Shown here piece by piece: positions 9,265 through 20,380 of a stretch of DNA of 64,000 nucleotides. The number at the start of each line of letters is the position of its first letter. Within the stretch, counting starts at the first letter, position 1. The DNA comes from Euzebya rosea. Its GTDB lineage: Bacteria; Actinomycetota; Nitriliruptoria; Euzebyales; Euzebyaceae. Both the position numbers and the translations under genes were made by a program. The stretch is taken from positions 50,363-114,362 of the forward strand of contig NZ_PGDQ01000004.1 in assembly GCF_003073135.1 (NCBI RefSeq). Direction: 5' to 3'. The notes beneath the pieces are model-generated. The model saw nothing but the letters and a program-made list of their open reading frames with translations. It had not been told where the DNA came from and did not search any database.

Positions 9265-9291
9265 GGGTCGCAGTTGGGTCGGAAGTGGGTC
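9265..9291. repeat. Three GGGTC direct repeats at exact 11-bp spacing
   Basis: GGGTC begins at 9265, 9276 and 9287 (GGGTCG, GGGTCG, GGGTCA), a spacing of about one helical turn. They sit in the noncoding stretch just after the recombinase module, where binding sites for the recombinases or the RHH-like protein would be expected. The rest of 9202-9462 shows no gene that I can support. Confidence 0.45.
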
Positions 9292-9462
9292 AGAAAGCCC
9301 GACCGAACGCGGCCGGCATGGCCCTCGTTGTACCTAGGTAGACCAGCCCTGCTCCGGGTGTTTCTGCAGGTCATGTGGCTTTCTCGCAGGTCGGGAGGCT
9401 CGTCGCAGGCAATCGGCCCCATTATCCGGCTTACAGGCCGGCTCCCTCCCGGCCACCCCGTG

Positions 9463-9849
9463 CTAGGCGTCCTCCTCCATCCACTGGACCAGCTGGATCG
9501 TGACGCCGTTGGGGTCGAACACCGAGAAGAACCGTTCGCCCCATGGTTCGGTCTGGATCTCCACGGCGACCTCTGCGCCCTCTGCCACGATGCGCTCGTA
9601 CTCCGCGTCGATGTCATCGACCACGAACACGATCAGCAGTCCATCCGCATGGCCAGCAGCGCGCGCGGGCTCGAAGGTGGACAGGCCCTGGCGCAGGAAG
9701 ACGACGTTGAACCCGGCGTCGTCACGGGCAAGCGACACGAACCCGTCCTGTGCCATGACCTCCCGGAAGCCGAAGTGCCTGGCCAGGAAGTCCGCGGATG
9801 CTCGTTCGTCGGTGACGTTGAGCGAAACGGCCGATTCGGTGATGCGCAT
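9463..9849 (-). CDS. VOC (glyoxalase/bleomycin-resistance fold) protein
   Basis: A 128-residue single VOC-domain protein. It opens with MRITESAVSLNV, contains ADFLARHFGFREV and ends with the strand WGERFFSVFDPNGVTIQLVQW, the usual C-terminal half of a VOC module with a metal-ligand Glu/Gln-type strand. The ATG at 9849 is chosen because a GGGGGG stretch lies 3-8 bases before it; the longer frame to 9900 lacks a site. VOC proteins range from metal-dependent enzymes to drug-binding proteins, and nothing here fixes the substrate. It is the first ordinary chromosomal-looking gene after the recombinase island and is transcribed towards it. Confidence 0.8.
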   Translation of the reverse strand: MRITESAVSLNVTDERASADFLARHFGFREVMAQDGFVSLARDDAGFNVVFLRQGLSTFEPARAAGHADGLLIVFVVDDIDAEYERIVAEGAEVAVEIQTEPWGERFFSVFDPNGVTIQLVQWMEEDA

Positions 9850-10024
9850 GTTCCCCCCGTACCTTCCGAGAGTGGGTGTTCCATGGAACTGTAGGGTCAC
9901 CGCAGGCGGGTTGCCGAGCCGAGGTCCCGGCGGTGAGTCCGTGCCGACGCCCTCGCCGCACCCTCGACCCCGGCGCGGGGATGGCCGCCCACGTCCTCGA
10001 CGCGATCGCCGAAACCGCAGGCCG

Positions 10025-12424
<2,400 letters not shown>

Positions 12425-12505
12425 TCGTGCGGCTCCTCCCCGGCGGCGGGCACGGTCGACCGCCGTTCCGGGTGGTCGGCGGCAGCACCCGCCGGAGAGC
12501 CTACG

Positions 12506-12537
12506 CCGATGGCCCCAGCGGTCGCTGGGGCCATCGG
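12506..12537 (-). terminator. 15-bp stem terminator after the trypsin-CWB2 gene
   Basis: The arms at 12506-12520 and 12523-12537 are perfectly complementary (GC-rich, centre CCCAGCG-GT-CGCTGGG). It starts 17 bp after the stop of the upstream protease gene and lies 80 bp before the UvrA-like start. No T-run follows, as is common in high-GC actinobacteria. Confidence 0.7.
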
Positions 12538-12553
12538 GTGTTGCTCGTCGGTC

Positions 12554-14455
12554 CTAGCCGCCGAACCCGAACGGGTCGTCGGGGTCACAGCTCGTCCCGG
12601 CCGACGCGGCCTGGATCTGCTGTGTCGCCTCGTCGGTCACGAGGGACGTGGAGCCGATCGCGAACACCTGCTTGTCGATGCCACAGATCGCCGGGACGAT
12701 GGGGTCCCGGAACCCCCCGGCACCGTCGACGGCGACGAACAGCCCACCGAAGTTGCCGACCAGCGACGAGGCGGCCAGCACGTGGGTGAACGCGTCGGGC
12801 TGCTCGAGGTTGACCGCAACCAGTACGTCGGGTTCGGTGATGGCCTCGCCCTCGAACTCGAAGATCTCGTCGTTGGACGTGAACAGCTCGCGGGTGTAGA
12901 AGGCGATATCGGCCGCGGTCTCGAACCGGGAGGCACCGAACAGCGGCTGGACGAACCCGTCCTCGCCGATGATTCCCTGGATCTGGTCACGGACGTTCTG
13001 GGAGATGACGGCATCGCCACCCAGGACCATGACCTGCGTCGGCAGGTTCTCCTGCAGGTACTGGGCTGCTGGGCCACCGAGCTCGGCGGTCGGCGTCAGC
13101 AGGACGGGGATGCCGAACCAGCCGGAGATGGAGCCGACTGTCACGGCGTCGGGCCAGTTGCCCTCGTAGGCGACGATCACGGAGTCGAACGGCGGGGCCT
13201 GTTGCCCGTTGACGACCTCGTTGACCTTGTTGGCGACGACAAGCGCGGTCTGCTGTCGGCCTGCGCCGGCAAGGCGCTCGACGACGAAGCCGGCACCCTC
13301 CAACGCAGTCACGACCTCGGGGCCGATGACGGCGGTCCCACCCAGCACGTAGATGGTCGAGCCCTGATCGAGCGCCCGCTGGAACTCCCGCAACGTCGCA
13401 TCCGACAGCGTGCCGTCGGGGTTGACGTACAGGAGCGGCCCGAAGTACGAGGCCAGCGCAGACCCGCCGAGCGCGTCCGGGAAGTTCGCCGAGGCCGCGA
13501 GGACACCGAAGACACCGGGGGTCTGGAAGACGTACTGGGATATGGCGATGGCGTTGTCGACCGCACCGTTGGGGTCGGTCTGGCCCTGGATGCGAACGAC
13601 CATGTCGGCCGCGCCGGTGGGCTGCTCGCCCACGGGGCCCGGGTCGGGGTCGCCCGGCTGGATGCCGCCGCCGACGATGCCCTGGATCCACTCCGCGTAG
13701 GTGGAGACCTCCGCGTAGACGCCGGGCAGCGGGGCGCCGCAGCCGATGCCGAAGGAGACCACGCCGATCTGGACCGGTTGGTCACCTGGGACGAAGAGCG
13801 GGCCGCCTGAGTCGCCCTGGCAGGAGTCCCGGCCGGGGTTGGCCTCGTCCTGGGTGGGCGCTCCGGCGCACAGCATGTTGGGGGCGTTGAGGTTGCCGTA
13901 GCCGTTCGCGCAGTCGGCGTCCGACACGATGGGCACGTCGACCTGCAGCAAGGTGTTGGAGGCATCACCACCCGAGGACGTGGTGCCGTAACCAATCACC
14001 CTGACCTCGGTACCGGGTGCCGGGTTCTGCTCGGGTGCCGTCGCGATCCGTACTGGCGTGACGTCGGTCGTCTCATTGGTGCGGACCAGCGCGACGTCGT
14101 TGTCGGTGGTCGCCGCGTCGTAGTTGGGGTGGATGATGATCTCCGCCGCGGTGAGCGTCTGCCCGCTGCCGTCGGTCCAGTCGTTGGCGTTGACCACGAA
14201 GGTGGCGCTGCCGGGCGCCACGGACGGCTGGCCACGATCGTCGGCCACGCAGTGGGAGGCCGTCAGGATCCAGTTGGGCGCGATGACGGAGCCACCACAG
14301 CCCTGGCCGCCGTCGAAGAGGAACGCGGCCATCCACGGATAGGCGCCCTGGGGGGCCGCGGTCCCGTTGACGATGTGGTAGTCCTCGGCCGTGGCCGAGG
14401 GGGCGAGTGGCAGCACCAGCGCCATCGCGAGGAAGGCAAGCAGCAGACGTCTCAT
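12554..14455 (-). CDS. Secreted trypsin-like protease with three CWB2 repeats
   Basis: A 633-residue secreted protein. Residues 1-23 are a signal peptide ending PSATA. Residues 28-262 are a trypsin (S1) domain with H68 (TASHC), D120 (NDVAL) and S216 (GDSGGP); D210, six residues before the Ser, predicts cleavage after Arg/Lys. Residues about 285-620 carry CWB2 modules, with FPDAL, LGGTAVI and WPDAV landmarks, which bind secondary wall polymers in other bacteria. The ATG at 14455 is favoured over 14461 because AGGA lies 7 bases before it. A Pro/Gly linker joins the parts. It is divergent from the RNB ribonuclease gene, with an inverted repeat between them. A close paralogue lies at 55581-58118. 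A wall-anchored extracellular protease is the likely role; substrates are unknown. Confidence 0.92.
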   Translation of the reverse strand: MRRLLLAFLAMALVLPLAPSATAEDYHIVNGTAAPQGAYPWMAAFLFDGGQGCGGSVIAPNWILTASHCVADDRGQPSVAPGSATFVVNANDWTDGSGQTLTAAEIIIHPNYDAATTDNDVALVRTNETTDVTPVRIATAPEQNPAPGTEVRVIGYGTTSSGGDASNTLLQVDVPIVSDADCANGYGNLNAPNMLCAGAPTQDEANPGRDSCQGDSGGPLFVPGDQPVQIGVVSFGIGCGAPLPGVYAEVSTYAEWIQGIVGGGIQPGDPDPGPVGEQPTGAADMVVRIQGQTDPNGAVDNAIAISQYVFQTPGVFGVLAASANFPDALGGSALASYFGPLLYVNPDGTLSDATLREFQRALDQGSTIYVLGGTAVIGPEVVTALEGAGFVVERLAGAGRQQTALVVANKVNEVVNGQQAPPFDSVIVAYEGNWPDAVTVGSISGWFGIPVLLTPTAELGGPAAQYLQENLPTQVMVLGGDAVISQNVRDQIQGIIGEDGFVQPLFGASRFETAADIAFYTRELFTSNDEIFEFEGEAITEPDVLVAVNLEQPDAFTHVLAASSLVGNFGGLFVAVDGAGGFRDPIVPAICGIDKQVFAIGSTSLVTDEATQQIQAASAGTSCDPDDPFGFGG

Positions 14456-14565
14456 GGTCATGTCCTGTCGACGAGGGGGCAGCCACCGACCGGTGATCGC
14501 CCGAAGGCACGAAGGCAACCACGATTGCGGGTTGGGCGTGCGGCAGCCGGGAAAAAGCCGGGAGT

Positions 14566-14587
14566 TCCGCAACGTTGACGTTGCGGA
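14566..14587. promoter_or_regulatory. 9-bp inverted repeat between divergent genes
   Basis: TCCGCAACG-TTGA-CGTTGCGGA is a perfect 9-bp inverted repeat in the 189-bp spacer between the trypsin-CWB2 gene (left) and the RNB ribonuclease (right). Its place suggests an operator or a leader hairpin of the protease mRNA. Confidence 0.5.
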
Positions 14588-14644
14588 GGGTGACTGCCGG
14601 ACCTCGCCCCACCGGTTCGCTACCGTCTGCGCGGTGATGCCACG

Positions 14645-16063
14645 ATGACCAGCAGCCGCCGCCGAGTCCCGCCGGGTCCGCTCACCGATGCCCTCGTCGC
14701 CCTCCGGGCCGAGCTGGATGTCCCCACGGCCTTTCCGGCCGAGGTGGAACGTGCCGCCGAGTCCGCGGCTGCACGGGGTCCGCGCCACGCCCGGATCGAT
14801 GCCACGGACCTGGCGCTGGTCACCGTCGACCCGCCGGGATCGCGCGACCTCGACCAGGCGGTGCACATCGCCGCAGACGGTCGTGGGTTCGTGGTCAGCT
14901 ACGCCATCGCCGACGTGGCCGCGTTCGTCGATCCGGGCGACCCGGTCGACGAGGAGGCCTGGGCTCGGGGGGTGTCGCGGTACAGCCCCGACCTGGTCAC
15001 CCCGCTGCACCCCCGCGCGCTGTCGGAGGGGGCGGCGAGCCTGCTGCCGGGCGTCGATCGACCTGCGGTGCTGTGGACGATCCGCCTGCACGCCGACGGG
15101 GACGTCGCCGACGTCGCCGTCCGCCGGGCGACCGTCCGCAGCCGCGCCCAGCTGACCTACGGCGAGGCGCAGCACGCCATCGACGCCGGCACCGACCCCA
15201 TGCTGGTCCGCCTGTCACGGGTCGGCCGGCTGCGGGCCGAACGCGAGTGGGTCCGTGGCGGTGTGTCGCTGGCCCTGCCCGACCAGGAGGTCCATCTCGC
15301 CGACGACGGCACCTTCGACCTGCGGTACCGGGCACCACGGCCGGTGGAGGAGTGGAACGCCCAGATCTCCCTCCTCACCGGGATCGTTGCCGGCACGATG
15401 ATGGCCGAGTCGGGCGTCGGCGTGCTGCGCACGCTGCCCGCCCCCGACCCCGACGCCGTCCAGGGGCTGAGGCAGCGCGCATGGGCGCTGGGGCTGCCAT
15501 GGCCACGCGAGATCCCCTACGCCGCGTTCGTGCGCACCCTCGACCCGCACGAGCCGGTCGAGGCGGCCATGGTGTCCCTGGCCGCCGTCGGCCTCCGCGG
15601 CGCCGGCTACGTGGCCTTCGACGGTCAGGTCCCCGTCGCGCACCGCCACGAGGCGCTGGCCAGCGCCTACGCCCACGTGACCGCTCCGCTGCGCCGGCTG
15701 GTCGACCGCTACGGCAGCGAGATCGCCCTCGCCGTGCATGCCGGAGCACGTCCCCCGAGCTGGGTGCTCGACCGGCTGGAGGAGCTGCCCAAGGAGATGT
15801 CCCGCGCCCGCGGGCGGGCAGGCGCGCTGGACCGTGCGGTGCTGGACCTCGTCGAGGCCCACGTGCTGGCGCCACAGGTCGGCCGGCCGTTCGCGGCCAC
15901 CGTGGTGCGGACCTCCGACCGCGGGACCGACGTGCAGCTGCGCCAGCCTGCGGTCACCGCCCGGCTGGCCGGTGTCGAGCTTCCGCTGGGCGCGGAGGTG
16001 CAGGTCCGGCTTGACGCCGTGGACCCCACGGCGCGGACGGTCACCTTCGTCCCGGCCGCCTGA
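14645..16063 (+). CDS. RNB-domain ribonuclease (RNase II/R family, short form)
   Basis: A 472-residue protein that is almost entirely an RNB 3'-5' exoribonuclease domain. The metal-binding acidic cluster is in the motif DPPGSRDLDQAV (about residues 61-72), followed by YAIADVAAFVDPG and SRYSPDLVTPLHPRALSEGAASLLPG. The stretch HRHEALASAYAHVTAPLRRLVDRY matches the end of RNB domains. The N-terminal cold-shock domains of RNase II/R are absent, as in many actinobacterial short RNB proteins; a small beta-rich C-terminal tail (about 405-472) may be an S1-like remnant. The start at 14645 is the first ATG. It would degrade RNA processively in the cytoplasm; a distinct physiological role cannot be read here. 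Confidence 0.9.
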   Translation: MTSSRRRVPPGPLTDALVALRAELDVPTAFPAEVERAAESAAARGPRHARIDATDLALVTVDPPGSRDLDQAVHIAADGRGFVVSYAIADVAAFVDPGDPVDEEAWARGVSRYSPDLVTPLHPRALSEGAASLLPGVDRPAVLWTIRLHADGDVADVAVRRATVRSRAQLTYGEAQHAIDAGTDPMLVRLSRVGRLRAEREWVRGGVSLALPDQEVHLADDGTFDLRYRAPRPVEEWNAQISLLTGIVAGTMMAESGVGVLRTLPAPDPDAVQGLRQRAWALGLPWPREIPYAAFVRTLDPHEPVEAAMVSLAAVGLRGAGYVAFDGQVPVAHRHEALASAYAHVTAPLRRLVDRYGSEIALAVHAGARPPSWVLDRLEELPKEMSRARGRAGALDRAVLDLVEAHVLAPQVGRPFAATVVRTSDRGTDVQLRQPAVTARLAGVELPLGAEVQVRLDAVDPTARTVTFVPAA

Positions 16064-16090
16064 CCGGAACACCCTCTCGGGCTGTCGGGG

Positions 16091-16564
16091 TCAGGCCAGG
16101 CCGACCATCTCCGCGGTGCCGATGATGTGGCCCTCGGCGGCCTTCCGGAGCTCCATCCGGGTGATGCCCGGTGGGACGTCCAGGACCACGTCGAGGGCGA
16201 ACAGCCGGAAGAACATCCGGTGGGGACCGCGTTCGTCCATCGGCAACGGGCCGGTGTACCCGGAGTTGTCGAACTCGTTGAGTCCCTGGCACAGCTCGAA
16301 GGTCTCGGACTGCACGAGCGCCTGGTCACCCAGGTCCTCGGGCAGCTCGCTGGTCTCCTCGGGGAGGATGCCGTAGACCACCCAGTGGGTGACGACACCT
16401 TCGTCGGCGTCGCGGTTCTCGGCAATCAGGACCAGCTCGGCGGTGCCGTCGGGCACGCCTGACCAGCGGATGGGTGGGGAGACGTCGGTGCCGTCCTGGG
16501 TGAACCGTTCGGGCAGTTCGTCGTCGTGGTCGAATGCGGGGCTGGTCAGCTCGAACGCCGACAT
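16091..16564 (-). CDS. YbhB/YbcL family Raf-kinase-inhibitor-like (PEBP) protein
   Basis: A 157-residue protein with the bacterial PEBP landmarks: the early ERFTQDGTDVSPPIRWSGVP, VTHWVVYGILP around the ligand pocket, and GYTGPLPMDERGPHRMFFRLFALD. The start is the ATG at 16564, preceded by GAGGAG about 10 bases upstream. Length matches the 150-180 residues usual for YbhB/YbcL. Biochemical function of bacterial members is poorly defined. It lies 7 bp downstream of the amidase stop on the same strand, so the two, with the small upstream protein, probably form one operon. Confidence 0.9.
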   Translation of the reverse strand: MSAFELTSPAFDHDDELPERFTQDGTDVSPPIRWSGVPDGTAELVLIAENRDADEGVVTHWVVYGILPEETSELPEDLGDQALVQSETFELCQGLNEFDNSGYTGPLPMDERGPHRMFFRLFALDVVLDVPPGITRMELRKAAEGHIIGTAEMVGLA

Positions 16565-16571
16565 CGGTTGC

Positions 16572-17981
16572 CTACTCCTCGTGTGTGGTGGGTGTCGTGA
16601 CGTGTGTGGTGGGTGTCGTGACGTGCCTGGGGGGTGACGGGACGGAGAACGGGTCGTGCTGACGCGCCGACACCGGGGCGGCGGCCAGGCCGGCACGCTC
16701 CAGCGCCGCGCTGGCCGACAGGACGGTCGCGTCGGCACCACGACGTCCGATGAGCTGCAGGCCGATGGGACGACCATCCAGGGTCTGGCCGACCGGGACG
16801 CTGGCGGCGGGCAGGCCGCAGAGGTTCGCCGGGAAGGTGTAGGCGATCATCGCCTCGAGCATGTCGAGGTCGACCACGCCGGCGTCCAGCTCGGCGTCGC
16901 TCGGTCGCGCCGGGGCGGCCGTTGCCGTGGTCGGCACCACGATGACGTCGACGGTGTCGAACGCCGCCTCGCAGGACTCGGCCAGGACCCGGCGGACCTG
17001 CTGGGCCCGCACGTAGTCGGCGCCGGTGACGTGGGCGGACATGCCGAGCGCGGCCCGCACGTCGGTGCTGAACCGCTCGGGGGTGTCCTGCCAGACGTCC
17101 CACACCCCGGCGACGACCTCGGCGAGCGCGGTGGCGTACCCGGCGGACATGGCCACGTCGACGTACGGGATGTCGATCTCCGCCGCGGACAGCTCGGCGA
17201 CGACCGCGCGGCAGGCGGCGTCGACCTCGGCGTCGGGCTGGCCCCACCAGCGCCAGTCGACGCCGAACCGCAGCGGTGCGTCGCTGGTGGACAACGGCAC
17301 GTCGGCCATGACCGACAACATCGTGACCAGGTCCTCGGTGCAGCGTGCCAGCGGGCCGATGTGCTCCACCGACCACCAGCCCACCGACATCTCGCCGTCG
17401 GTCGGGACGAGGTTCCACGACGGCTTGATGCCGAAGACCCCGCACAGGGCGGCGGGGATGCGGATGCTGCCACCGCCGTCGCTGCCGACCCCGAGGGGGG
17501 TCAGGGCCGCACCGACCGCGGCACCCGTCCCGCTGGAGGACCCGCCGGTCAGGTGGGCGGGGGAATGGGGGTTCACCGGTGTGGGCTGGGCGCCGCTGAT
17601 GCCGGTGGGGGACAACCCGAGCTCGGTGCAGTGGAGCTTGCCGACGATGATGGCCCCTGCCTCACGGAGCCGACGGACGAGCAGGGCGTCCACGTCACCG
17701 TGGGCGGTCAGGTCCCGCGTGCCGGCGTGGCTGCGGTAGCCGTCGACGGCGACGAAGTCCTTCACCCCGACGGGGATGCCCTCCAGCGGCCCGGCAGGAG
17801 TGCCTGCGGCGAGCCGTTGCGTCGACGCGTGCGCCTGGGCGCGAACGTCGGTGGCATCGACGCTGCGGAAGGCCTGCCACGGGCGTTCGGTCGGCCGTGC
17901 GGCGAGGAACGCCTCGGCCACCGCGGTCGGCGTGGTGCGGCCCTCGGCGTAGGCATCCCTGAGCTCGGCAACCGTGGTCAC
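16572..17981 (-). CDS. Amidase-signature family hydrolase
   Basis: A 469-residue amidase-signature enzyme. The catalytic Lys is in PVGVKDF (about residue 74), and the Ser-rich loop LTGGSSSGTGAAVGAALTPLGVGSDGGGSIRIPAA (about 144-178) holds the cis-Ser and nucleophile Ser. It would hydrolyse a C-N amide bond in the cytoplasm; GatA is unlikely because gatB/gatC are absent and the C-terminus differs. The GTG start at 17981 overlaps the stop of the 69-residue upstream gene (GTGA). The C-terminal tail contains the heptad HVTTPTT twice, encoded by a 21-bp tandem repeat at about 16580-16622, so the last 15 residues look like recent slippage and are probably not part of the fold. Confidence 0.88.
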   Translation of the reverse strand: MTTVAELRDAYAEGRTTPTAVAEAFLAARPTERPWQAFRSVDATDVRAQAHASTQRLAAGTPAGPLEGIPVGVKDFVAVDGYRSHAGTRDLTAHGDVDALLVRRLREAGAIIVGKLHCTELGLSPTGISGAQPTPVNPHSPAHLTGGSSSGTGAAVGAALTPLGVGSDGGGSIRIPAALCGVFGIKPSWNLVPTDGEMSVGWWSVEHIGPLARCTEDLVTMLSVMADVPLSTSDAPLRFGVDWRWWGQPDAEVDAACRAVVAELSAAEIDIPYVDVAMSAGYATALAEVVAGVWDVWQDTPERFSTDVRAALGMSAHVTGADYVRAQQVRRVLAESCEAAFDTVDVIVVPTTATAAPARPSDAELDAGVVDLDMLEAMIAYTFPANLCGLPAASVPVGQTLDGRPIGLQLIGRRGADATVLSASAALERAGLAAAPVSARQHDPFSVPSPPRHVTTPTTHVTTPTTHEE

Positions 17982-18187
17982 GAGATGTCCTCGTCGGGTC
18001 GCCTCGTCACGTCGTCGGGCACGAGCAGCGGACGTACCGGTCCGAGGCGGGCCTCACGGAGCGCGTCGAGCGGGACCATGCTGCGACCGGCCAGGCGGAC
18101 GCCGGCGCCGAGGAACGGGATGCGTTCGGCGCGGGCGCTCATCCTCAGGGTGGCCCCCGTCAGACGACGCGGGGTCAGTCCTGCCAT
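17978..18187 (-). CDS. Small protein coupled to the amidase
   Basis: A 69-residue basic protein with no family that I recognise. Its start is the ATG at 18187. It has a hydrophobic-rich middle (IPFLGAGVRLAGRSMVPLDALREA) but no clear membrane segment or signal peptide. It ends in GTGA shared with the amidase start, so ribosomes finishing it probably begin the amidase. The coupling and the absence of a competing frame argue that it is real. It may be a partner or chaperone of the amidase, which is inference only. Confidence 0.5.
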   Translation of the reverse strand: MAGLTPRRLTGATLRMSARAERIPFLGAGVRLAGRSMVPLDALREARLGPVRPLLVPDDVTRRPDEDIS

Positions 18188-18271
18188 GGTGTCCTCGAGG
18201 CCCCAACACTCCGGGCGTCGGCCGTTGACCTTCTGCCGTTGCGCACGTGGAGCAGCCTACCCCGGTCGGCG

Positions 18272-19015
18272 TCAGTAGAGATCGTTGGCCTTCAGGTGGG
18301 ACAGGAACGCCTTCGGTGACCCGGGCAGGTCCAGGTAGCTCATCTCGCTCTCCCAGACCCGGACCAGCTGCTGCCAGCTGATGTCGCGCAGCTGGACGTC
18401 CTTGGCCTTCGGCTGGTGCGGCAGCTCCTGGGCCAGCGATCCGCGCAGCTCGTTGAGGCGCCCCGACAGCTCGGTGGCGGCCTGGCTGCCGGCGCGGTAG
18501 ACCACGGCCACGGCCAGCTGCTTGCCGAGGCGGCGGGCGTGCTCGATGCCGCCGTCGATCAGCTCCAGCAGGCGGTCGCGCCCCGCGGTGCCCCGGTCGG
18601 TCCGGTCCAGGACGGTGTGCACGAGGCACAGCACGTCGGGGGACTCGATCCGCACCGGCACCTCGATCGGCTCGCGCAGGCGGGCGATGTCCTCGTCGGT
18701 GGCGCCGGCCTCGCGGGCACGGGCGTCGGCAGCCTGCAGGTAGCCGCGGGACGGCTCCATGCGGGGGTCCGTGGCACGTCCCGTCCACAGCTGCATCCGC
18801 ACCGGCGGGGCCAGGTCGGTGCCCCCGAACATCTGCAGCCGATAGGCCAGCCAGTCCTGGTCCTGATGGGTCTCCAGGGACTGGAAGATGTTCCAGTTCA
18901 GCAGGTCGACGCTGAGCGGGTCACGGAGCGCAGCCTCGTAGCGGGCATCGCCCAGCTCGGCGCGGGCCTTGTCGGGCCAGAACACGGGCATCGGCTTGGT
19001 CTTGGTGTTAGCCAT
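18272..19015 (-). CDS. Hypothetical cytoplasmic protein, 247 aa
   Basis: The ATG at 19015 is preferred to the longer frame start at 19051 because the latter adds only Arg-rich residues. The 247-residue product has no signal peptide or membrane segment. The centre holds IESPDVLCLVHTVLD and, some 40 residues later, QLAVAVVYRAG, which resemble alternating core strands of a Rossmann- or nuclease-like fold, but no catalytic signature can be named. The C-terminus (WQQLVRVWESEMSYLDL) is helical. It follows serB on the same strand, about 50 bp after its stop. I do not recognise the family. Confidence 0.6.
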   Translation of the reverse strand: MANTKTKPMPVFWPDKARAELGDARYEAALRDPLSVDLLNWNIFQSLETHQDQDWLAYRLQMFGGTDLAPPVRMQLWTGRATDPRMEPSRGYLQAADARAREAGATDEDIARLREPIEVPVRIESPDVLCLVHTVLDRTDRGTAGRDRLLELIDGGIEHARRLGKQLAVAVVYRAGSQAATELSGRLNELRGSLAQELPHQPKAKDVQLRDISWQQLVRVWESEMSYLDLPGSPKAFLSHLKANDLY

Positions 19016-19066
19016 GGCGGGACGAAGGGTACGCCGGATCGTCCGCCGCACACAGACGCGGCACCG

Positions 19067-20302
19067 CTACGGCGTCAGGGGGACCGGGGGAGGGGAGGGC
19101 AGATCCACGTCGGGGTCGTCGGCGTCGGCCCGTTCGACTTCCTCGCGGGTGATGCCGAGGAGGAACAGCACCGCATCCAGGAACGGCACGTTCAGCGCCA
19201 CCTCGGCCTGCTCGCGCACGACCGGCTTGGCGTTGAACGCGATCCCGAGGCCCGCGACGCCGAGCATGTCCAGGTCGTTGGCGCCGTCACCGACCGCCAC
19301 GGTCTGCGACAGCGGGATGCCCGCATCGACGGCGATGCGCTGCAGGTGCTCGGCCTTGGCGGCCCGGTCCACGATCGGCCCGACGAGCCGTCCGGTGAGC
19401 TTGCCGTCGACGACCTCCAGGGTGTTGGCGTGGCTGTGGTCCACGCCGAGCTCCACGGCGAGGTCGTCGGTCACCTGGGTGAACCCGCCGGAGACCATCG
19501 CGGTGACGTAGCCCAGGCGGGACAGGGTCCGCAGGACGGTGCGGGCACCGGGCATCAGCCGGAGGTGCTCGCGAACGTGGGCCAGCGCCGACTCGTCGAT
19601 GCCCTCCAGCAGGGCGACGCGCTGCCGCAGCGACTGCTCGAAGTCCAGCTCGCCCGCCATCGCACGGGCGGTGATCTCCGCCACCTTGTCTGCGCAGCCG
19701 GCGTGGACCGCCAGCAGCTCGATGACCTCGCCGTCCACCAGCGTGGAGTCGACGTCGAAGACGATCAGTCGCTTCGCGCGACGGTGCAGCCCCGCCCGCT
19801 GCACGGCCACGTCCACCTGTTCCTCCGCCGCGGCACGGCCGACGGCCGCCTTCAGCGACGCCCCGTCGGTGACGCCGGAGACCAGCAGCTCGAAGCTGAG
19901 GATGGGATACCGCGACAGCCGCTCGATGCGGTCGATGTTGCCGCCGAGGTCGGCGATCGCGCTGGTGACGCTCGCGATGGCGGAGGGCCGCAGCGGCATG
20001 CCGAGCATCGTGACGTGGTGGCGGTCCACCGGGTCGCGGCGGTCCATGCGCTTGGCCTCGACCACGTCGATCTCGCACTGCATCCCGGCCCGACCGGTCA
20101 CGGCGAACACCGCGTCCTGCAGGCCGCCGGTGTCACCCGTGACGTGCACGACGATGCCCAGGACCAGCCGTCCGCGAAGGACCACCTGCTCCATGTCGGC
20201 GATCCGGGCACCGTGCTCGGCGAGGACCGTCGACAGCCGCGACGTGACGCCGGGGCGGTCGCGTCCGGTGACGATGATCAGCAGTGCGGTGTCGCGGTCC
20301 AT
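19067..20302 (-). CDS. serB: Phosphoserine phosphatase with N-terminal ACT domains
   Basis: A 411-residue SerB. Residues about 5-80 (ALLIIVTGRDRPGVTSRLSTVLAEHG) and 95-165 are two ACT-like regulatory domains. The HAD phosphatase follows, with the nucleophile motif DVDSTLVDGE (about 185), the motif II Ser in MVSGGF and motif III/IV in GDGANDLDMLGVAGLGIAFNAKP. It would release phosphate from phosphoserine in the last step of serine synthesis. The two-ACT plan is the same as in mycobacterial SerB2. The ATG at 20302 directly precedes the first ACT strand. An acidic Pro-rich tail ends the protein. Confidence 0.94.
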   Translation of the reverse strand: MDRDTALLIIVTGRDRPGVTSRLSTVLAEHGARIADMEQVVLRGRLVLGIVVHVTGDTGGLQDAVFAVTGRAGMQCEIDVVEAKRMDRRDPVDRHHVTMLGMPLRPSAIASVTSAIADLGGNIDRIERLSRYPILSFELLVSGVTDGASLKAAVGRAAAEEQVDVAVQRAGLHRRAKRLIVFDVDSTLVDGEVIELLAVHAGCADKVAEITARAMAGELDFEQSLRQRVALLEGIDESALAHVREHLRLMPGARTVLRTLSRLGYVTAMVSGGFTQVTDDLAVELGVDHSHANTLEVVDGKLTGRLVGPIVDRAAKAEHLQRIAVDAGIPLSQTVAVGDGANDLDMLGVAGLGIAFNAKPVVREQAEVALNVPFLDAVLFLLGITREEVERADADDPDVDLPSPPPVPLTP

Positions 20303-20380
20303 GCCACCAGCCTGCACCGCGGAGTCGGTCCGACGCACACCGGGCACGGCCCGTCGGACACCTCTTGGGCCGTCCCCGGG

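Noticed and set aside
20-9400. Attachment-site-like direct repeats shared by the left edge and the stretch after 9330 (AGGTCGGG, CTAGGTAG-like words)
   Set aside because: The shared words are at most 8 bases and differ in context, so chance is enough. The true left end is probably outside the window.
9426-9441. CCGGC-TTACAG-GCCGG as a terminator of the VOC gene
   Set aside because: A 5-bp stem without a T-run is common by chance at this GC content, so it was not listed as a feature.
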